Assembly: GCA_026692885.1 (NCBI GenBank)
Contig: JAPLNJ010000308.1
Location: forward strand, 1 to 10,136
DNA from: Planctomycetota bacterium
Lineage (GTDB): Bacteria; Planctomycetota; Planctomycetia; Pirellulales; Pirellulaceae
Direction: 5' to 3'
Length of the DNA: 10,136 nt
Shown here in pieces: positions 5,855 through 10,136 of this stretch (positions are counted from its first letter, which is position 1; each line of letters opens with the position of its first letter). The position numbers and the translations under genes were made by a program. The notes under the pieces are model-generated. The model worked only from the letters and a program-made list of their open reading frames with translations, was not told where the DNA came from and made no database searches.

Positions 5855-6482
5855 GAGCTTGCGAGGGCGCGCTGCTGCCTGGAGGACATCTTTCGCAACC
5901 GCAAAGGGAACTGCGGTAAAGGTCCTGGTCTACGGCGGCCAAGGCTTCTGGCTGTGCCAATAACGGCTTTCGCAGGGACGCTTCTCCTGGTGGCCCAGCA
6001 GCGACACCGCGGTCATCGCCCTCTTCTTTACCAGTCCGCAGCATGCCGGCGTCAGAAATCAAAGGGGTCAGTCAGAAATCAAAGGGGTCAGGTCAGAAAT
6101 CAAAGGGGTCAGGACTCATTGATTCGCGTTCTTGAGAGATGTTAAGCTCTGGGCATGCCACGACCAGTCTCCAGATCGGGGCGTTTCCGCCGTAGCCAAT
6201 AGCGGCGGGACGGAAGCGTATCAACGATCGCCGAAGGATAGCGTTGGCATTTGCTTTTCCGTCCCCTTCTCCCGGAGTGCCGGCAAAAGCCAGTGGTGTT
6301 TCGGCTGGGGCTCGCCTGCTGGGCGACTGGTCGCCTATCGCCACTGGGGGGCAAACGACGGAGACACCACCACAGCGATTGCCCGCTGCTGAGCTACGGA
6401 CGGCTTGCGGGCCGTTCCGGGAAAGGCAAGAATGATACCCTATCGCGAGCTTCCTGGTGCCTCTTGATCTTGGAGTCGACCC
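5855..6482. other. Intergenic region with palindromes and REP-like repeats, no gene
   Basis: No convincing gene is present. There is a short inverted repeat ACCGCA/TGCGGT (5898-5917) soon after the ceramidase stop with no T-tract, a triple 20-mer repeat (6051-6111), and a palindromic block at 6290-6347 with arms CCAGTGG (6290-6296) and CCACTGG (6341-6347) around GGCGAC-TG-GTCGCC (6322-6335). I found no clear promoter for the downstream gene. Confidence 0.5.
6051..6111 (+). repeat. Three copies of a 20-bp REP-like unit
   Basis: The unit GTCAGAAATCAAAGGGGTCA occurs exactly at 6051-6070, 6071-6090 and 6092-6111, with one extra G before the third copy. After the last copy, GGACTCATTGATTC completes an AATCAA/TTGATT inverted-repeat arm. 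The AAAGGGGTCAGGACTC core resembles repeats seen between planctomycete genes (from memory). The copies touch each other with no spacers, so this is not a CRISPR array. Confidence 0.9.
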
Positions 6483-8207
6483 ATGTTGCATATTCTCGTT
6501 CGTCATGGTGCGTTGGGTTTCCGTCTTCTCTCGCTGATCGTGGTCTTGACCACGACATCTCGTGACTCGTACGCACAGGCCGGCGGCGAACTGCGCTACA
6601 AATGGCAACCGAATGCGACACTGGCCTACGAGATCGAGGTCACCGCGGATACTCCCGCCGCCCTGGAAACGTACAAGGGTCATGCGGGCTATACCCTGGA
6701 TGGCAGCGAGGGTGGGCAGTTCAAGCTGACCTGCACGGGCGGCCTGATTGTGTCTAAGACACCGAAAGGCAACGCGTCCAGCGATCCCTGGGACGGTCCG
6801 CGTTTTCGGGGGCCACCGCGTCTCGGCAGCAACCCCTTTCCAGGCTTGGGACGCTGCACGACCAAGTTCTCCATGACCCCGCCGGGTGAAATCCGAACCA
6901 TGGAAGGCAGCTCTCAGTTGCCTTGCCTCTTGGGCCACCTCTCGTTGCTGGTCATCGAGCACTTCCCGGAGGCCAATCAGCAGAGTTGGAAGCAGGAGAG
7001 TGGCGTAGCGATCGTGGAACGGGACGAGGATGACCGAAGATTCGGCCCGCGTTTCGGCCCGTTCGCGACGGCCCCAAAAGAGAAGCAGAGCGCTGGCTCG
7101 ATCTCGACCTCGTATACGATCGCCGAGTCGCAGGGCGACTTGGTGGTAATCAACAAGCAGTTCCAGCTGCGCTCGCCGGGCGGGGACGAACGGTTCGAGA
7201 TCAACGGGAGCGGTCCCTGGACCTTTAACCGCACGCTCGGCGTGCCCGAGAAACTGGATTTCCAACAGCAGATCATGGTAACGACGAAGAACGTGACCAT
7301 CACCATTCCGATGACGATCAAGTATCACCGGCTTTCCGACGCCGATTGGAAGAAGGTCCAGGAGGAGGAACACCAACGCTTCGAGAAACTGGCCCGTGCA
7401 CACGCCGAGGCCAAGGCCAAAGCGGACGAGCAAGCCAAGATCGAGGGGGCGACTCCACTGACGCGAGATCAGCGACTTTCGCTCCTGGCCGACGTCCGCT
7501 CGGGTGATCACTGGCGGACGACGAAGGCGCTGGACAAGCTGGCCGCCAGGACGCCCAAGGGGGCCGACAAGGAGATCGTCGACGCGATCTACGCCGCCAC
7601 GAAGAGCGATAATGTCTTCATTCGGCAGGCCGCCCAGAAGGCGCTCAAGCCCTGGGCGCCAGACCTCGAGCGCAAAGCCAAGTTGAATGAGGCCTTTCAG
7701 GGACCGCAAGATGTGACGCCGTCGGATCGGCCCGTGACCCAGCGGACTCCCTTGCCCGTCGGACTCATTCTCTGCGTCCGCGACTTCGCCGGTTGGCATC
7801 CCGTCGAAGTCAGGGAACTGCTGTCTGGCGGCAAAGTGAAAGTCCAGTTTCGAGGTTGGGGTCAACGGGAGGGCGTCTTTGCCCGTGCGGATTTGCGGCT
7901 CGCGCCGGAGGATTTGGATCAGCCCGCCCTCGGCGACCAGACCGCTAAGCAGTTGCGCGGAGAAACAGGAGCGGAATCAGAAACGACGGACAGCGGTATC
8001 GCGTCGTATCGCACTTGGATGGACGATACGGGCAGCTTCAAGATCGAAGCTGAGTTCCTCGGCGTGGCTGAGAATAAGGTCCAATTGCGGCGTAAGGATG
8101 GCCGCGAGGTCAAAGTGCCGCTGGCCAGGCTGAGCAAAGCCGACCAGGAAGAAGTCAAGAAGCTGCAGCAGAAGGCCGCGGCAGCCAATCCCTTCGAGCC
8201 TGAATAG
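6483..8207 (+). CDS. Secreted SHD1-domain protein with HEAT-like and Tudor/SH3-like segments
   Basis: It encodes 574 residues from ATG 6483 (GGAG at 6472-6475, 7-nt spacer). Residues 1-33 look like a signal peptide (LLSLIVVLTTT core, cleavage near AQA-GG). Residues 34-286 form a beta-rich extracytoplasmic region of unknown family. About 287-322 is a highly charged helix or coiled coil (EEEHQRFEKLARAHAEAKAK). About 327-393 is helical with HEAT-repeat spacing (VFIRQAAQKALKPW). About 426-478 resembles a Tudor/SH3-like barrel (GWHPVEVRELLSGGKVKV). About 508-558 is an SHD1 domain (SYRTWMDDTGSFKIEAEFLG, then VPLARLSKADQEEV). SHD1 domains are widespread in secreted planctomycete proteins, where their role is largely unknown; in yeast Sla1 the domain binds a peptide sorting signal. 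It probably mediates protein contacts outside the cytoplasm rather than catalysis; no catalytic motif was seen. Confidence 0.9.
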   Translation: MLHILVRHGALGFRLLSLIVVLTTTSRDSYAQAGGELRYKWQPNATLAYEIEVTADTPAALETYKGHAGYTLDGSEGGQFKLTCTGGLIVSKTPKGNASSDPWDGPRFRGPPRLGSNPFPGLGRCTTKFSMTPPGEIRTMEGSSQLPCLLGHLSLLVIEHFPEANQQSWKQESGVAIVERDEDDRRFGPRFGPFATAPKEKQSAGSISTSYTIAESQGDLVVINKQFQLRSPGGDERFEINGSGPWTFNRTLGVPEKLDFQQQIMVTTKNVTITIPMTIKYHRLSDADWKKVQEEEHQRFEKLARAHAEAKAKADEQAKIEGATPLTRDQRLSLLADVRSGDHWRTTKALDKLAARTPKGADKEIVDAIYAATKSDNVFIRQAAQKALKPWAPDLERKAKLNEAFQGPQDVTPSDRPVTQRTPLPVGLILCVRDFAGWHPVEVRELLSGGKVKVQFRGWGQREGVFARADLRLAPEDLDQPALGDQTAKQLRGETGAESETTDSGIASYRTWMDDTGSFKIEAEFLGVAENKVQLRRKDGREVKVPLARLSKADQEEVKKLQQKAAAANPFEPE

Positions 8208-8313
8208 TTCCCGCTGACAGACTGCCAGCTGGCTTTGAGCCGGCGATTGGGTATCCTCTTGGGGCATCGGCTGAAGCATTTTCCCTGACACCAATGGACG
8301 GGAGCAGCGCCGA

Positions 8314-8911
8314 ATGGAAGGACCCCAAAGCAACCGACGGATCGTCTTGGGAATGGGCACGGGACAGTGTGGAACCGTATTGCTTGCCCAGATTCTGGGC
8401 AAGCAGCACGACGCGCGCGTGACCCACGAGCAGCCACCCTTGCTGCCGTGGAACCGCCGGCCTGGAGTTCCCGGAATCCGCGAACGGGTGCAGCGCCTGC
8501 TGGCCACACGTAAGGCGAGACTGGTGGGGGACGTGGCCTCGTTCTACCTGCCCTACGCCGAAGATGCCATCGAATTCAACTCGCAAGTCCGTATCGTCTG
8601 CCTTCGTCGGCCGTGCGACGAGGTGGTCGCCGGTTTTTGGAAGTTCCTGGATCAGACGGTGCCGTTTCCCATCAATCACTGGGCGCAGTAGCCGGCTCCC
8701 GGATGATACCACGATCCCATTTGGACGCGGATCTTTCCGCAGTACGACACGCCGGACCGAGAAGATGGCCTCCGTCGCTACTGGGAGGAGTACTATGCGG
8801 CCGCGCCGAAGGATTGATTCGACGCTTTCCGGACAATATCCGCGTGTGGGACACGGACGTGCTCACCTCCGAAGAGGGCGTGCGCGAGGTGTTGTCGTTT
8901 GTGGGCATCCA
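8314..8911 (+). pseudogene. P-loop sulfotransferase pseudogene (two nonsense codons, one frameshift)
   Basis: ATG 8314 (GGAG 9 nt upstream) starts a 125-residue frame with sulfotransferase features: the 5'-phosphosulfate loop VLGMGTGQCGTVLL (residues 11-24, with Q where R is usual), VGDVASFYLPY (71-81) and the 3'-phosphate segment VRIVCLRRPCDEVVAGF (92-108). TAG at 8689 ends it, and TGA follows in frame at 8704. The same frame then resumes typical family sequence (YHDPIWTRIFPQYD, then RRYWEEYYAAA) to TGA 8815. The conserved end (EGLIRRFPDNIRVW, then SEEGVREVLSFVGI) continues one frame over, needing a 1-nt deletion or 2-nt insertion near 8803-8808. Homology stops at about 8909. Intact members transfer sulfate from PAPS to sugars or other acceptors. 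Several independent lesions and loss of the C-terminus make it inactive. Confidence 0.87.
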
Positions 8912-9398
8912 AAGCCCACAATCCAGCGTGCCCAGCACTCCCGCCAGTCCGCAAATAGAGCTCGTGCCGTCCGTCTGCCTGGTAGGGTGACCTACGTTCC
9001 AAGAGCACCCACTGCCGGACCCACTCGGCGACGCCGGCCTGACTCAACTGCTCAAGACTGGCAGGCTCATCCGGGTCGTTCGCCCCGGTCTTACGAAAGT
9101 GATGGGCAAGCAAGATGGTGCATCCCGTCGCCTGGCCCAACGCGGTCAGTGGTGCCAACGCCGGCCCCATCGCGAATACGTTTGACGCCTGGCCGGCCGT
9201 GCGCGCGTCCAGGAGGGTGAGATACAACGGGTCGATGACTGCAACCTCGATTCCCCGTTGACGGATCACTTCGCCCATCGCGGCCAGGTGATCGTCTCGG
9301 CAGAGTTTGGGCAGGTCGAAAGACCAGTAGACTTCGGCAGCGTCTACGCATCCGCCCAACGTAGGACAAACGTCCCGCGCTGCGGATACAGGCGGGCC
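8907..9398 (-). pseudogene. RepA-like (RecA-fold) replicative helicase fragment, both ends missing
   Basis: The minus-strand frame contains the C-terminal half of a RepA-like AAA ATPase as found on plasmids and integrative elements: AAEVYWSFDLPKL, the Walker B strand GIEVAVIDPLYLTLLD, TILLAHHFRKTG, AGVAEWVRQWVLLERRS and RHELYLRTGGSAGHAGLWALD with the usual order and spacing. The frame is open from 9506, but upstream of about 9398 it becomes arginine/glycine/serine-rich filler. The Walker A loop and N-terminus are not found in any frame; a piece in another frame (ERFVVGRPRPACI) may be a scrambled relic of the strand before it. Downstream, homology ends at the aspartate encoded by 8909-8907, exactly where the convergent sulfotransferase pseudogene begins. 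It is interpreted as a remnant of a mobile element, truncated by a rearrangement. Confidence 0.75.
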
Positions 9399-10136
9399 GG
9401 GGACGGCCAACGACGAACCGCTCCGCGAGCGGTCGCGGGATTCGGCACCCTGGCGCAGGTTGCGGCCGAGCCGGCCTGGCGACGCACACCCGGTCTCGCG
9501 CGCCACCGCACGGCGTGCAGCCGAGCCTGCGGACTATTGGGCTGTGGTTCGGGACGTTGCCCGCCCCACGGCCGAATCGCCCGCCGTTATCTGCCGCTCG
9601 CCGCTCCCGGCCGGTCGTGACGTTCCTCGACGGGTACGAGCTTCCGCGACGGTCGCAGCATGCTCGCCGAGACGGCGGCGGAGCCAGGCTGCCCGCACCT
9701 CCGGCTGTCACCGCATCCTGGCGTCAGCCGCTGCGCCCCCCAAGCCGGACCGTTGCCAGCACTGACAGCAGTTCGCAACCCTGCAATCCAGGCCCCGGCC
9801 GTGAGTCCCCCCCACCCCCATGCCATCCGAAGCCCCCGCCGAAACTAACAGAAGCTGACATGCACCCGTGTGGCGGAGGCAAGCATCCCTCATGCCTGTT
9901 GGTCGAACACGCTACCGACTGGCGCTGGCTGCAAGAACGCATTGCATGGGTCCTGGACTCGCCCAAGAAAGGGCGGCATGCTCAATAAGGCAGCGATACC
10001 CTGCAACTGATCGTCCAAGAGGCTTGATGAGGTACCCTCGCCGCTCTGAAAGCCAGCTTGACTACCAGTCCTTCCATGCATAGCCCGCTTGGGGTTCGTC
10101 GGAGAGGGAGCTTGGCCAGCGATTACTCCGTGGAAG
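9399..10136. other. No recognisable gene; probably decayed DNA
   Basis: Many overlapping frames are open, but their products are arginine, proline and alanine-rich, as expected of random GC-rich DNA. One plus-strand piece (VEHATDWRWLQERIAW, near 9900-9950) looks like natural protein and could continue after a stop as GSDTLQLIVQEA, but it has no clear start or family. No repeat, tRNA or promoter stands out. Confidence 0.4.

Noticed and set aside
6051..6111. CRISPR array
   Set aside because: The repeats are directly adjacent with no spacers, and no cas gene is nearby.
6093..7865. 590-codon open frame on the minus strand
   Set aside because: It is antisense to the SHD1 gene, whose signal peptide, ribosome binding site and recognisable domains are on the plus strand. 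The minus product is arginine/glycine-rich and its end is translated REP repeat.
8224..8233. Palindrome GCCAGCTGGC as terminator of the SHD1 gene
   Set aside because: It is only 10 bp, has no loop and is not followed by a T-tract.
8689..8706. Programmed readthrough or stop-codon reassignment in the sulfotransferase
   Set aside because: Two different stops occur close together, with a frameshift downstream and a missing C-terminus, and the other genes in the window use TGA as a normal stop.

Overview
The window looks like a planctomycete chromosome, probably Pirellulales-like. The grounds are a secreted protein with a C-terminal SHD1 (SLA1 homology) domain, a secreted neutral ceramidase-like protein, a planctomycete-style P-loop sulfotransferase, high GC content and REP-like intergenic repeats. 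The lineage is inferred from gene content, not from a search.

Bases 1 to about 3,887 look like the end of an integrated mobile element. Its genes are all on the minus strand and run away from an attachment site: a 106-residue protein (3116-2796), a 565-residue AAA+/P4-like helicase-ATPase overlapping it by ATGA (2799-1102), an intrinsic terminator (1049-1007), a small protein with a lysine-rich tail (731-360), and a HEIGH-motif putative zinc metalloprotease overlapping that gene by GTGA and running off the left edge (363-1). About 770 bp between the first gene and the attachment site hold inverted repeats, a tandem 12-mer and three 13-mers spaced at multiples of 22 bp.

At 3888-3929 lies an exact 3' half of tRNA-Arg(ACG), from the anticodon loop to the discriminator base, followed by a perfect intrinsic terminator. 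The 5' half is absent. This is the signature of an element inserted into the tRNA gene, with the displaced native 3' end here and the restored tRNA expected beyond the left edge.

To the right is ordinary chromosome on the plus strand. First come a possible decayed gene remnant (minus strand), a candidate promoter and a REP-like double hairpin. These lead into the ceramidase-like enzyme (4334-5854). A 628-bp intergenic region follows, carrying three copies of a 20-bp repeat. Then comes the SHD1 protein (6483-8207) with a signal peptide, a charged helix, a HEAT-like segment and a Tudor/SH3-like segment.

The last part is decayed. A sulfotransferase gene (8314-8911) has two in-frame stops and a frameshift. 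At about 8907-8911 its homology ends exactly where a convergent, 5'-truncated RepA-like replicative helicase fragment begins (9398-8907, minus strand). Bases 9399-10136 show nothing recognisable. The most interesting features are the tRNA-Arg attachment site with its phased repeats and replication-type ATPase operon, and the sulfotransferase/helicase junction, which points to a second, degraded mobile-element remnant.
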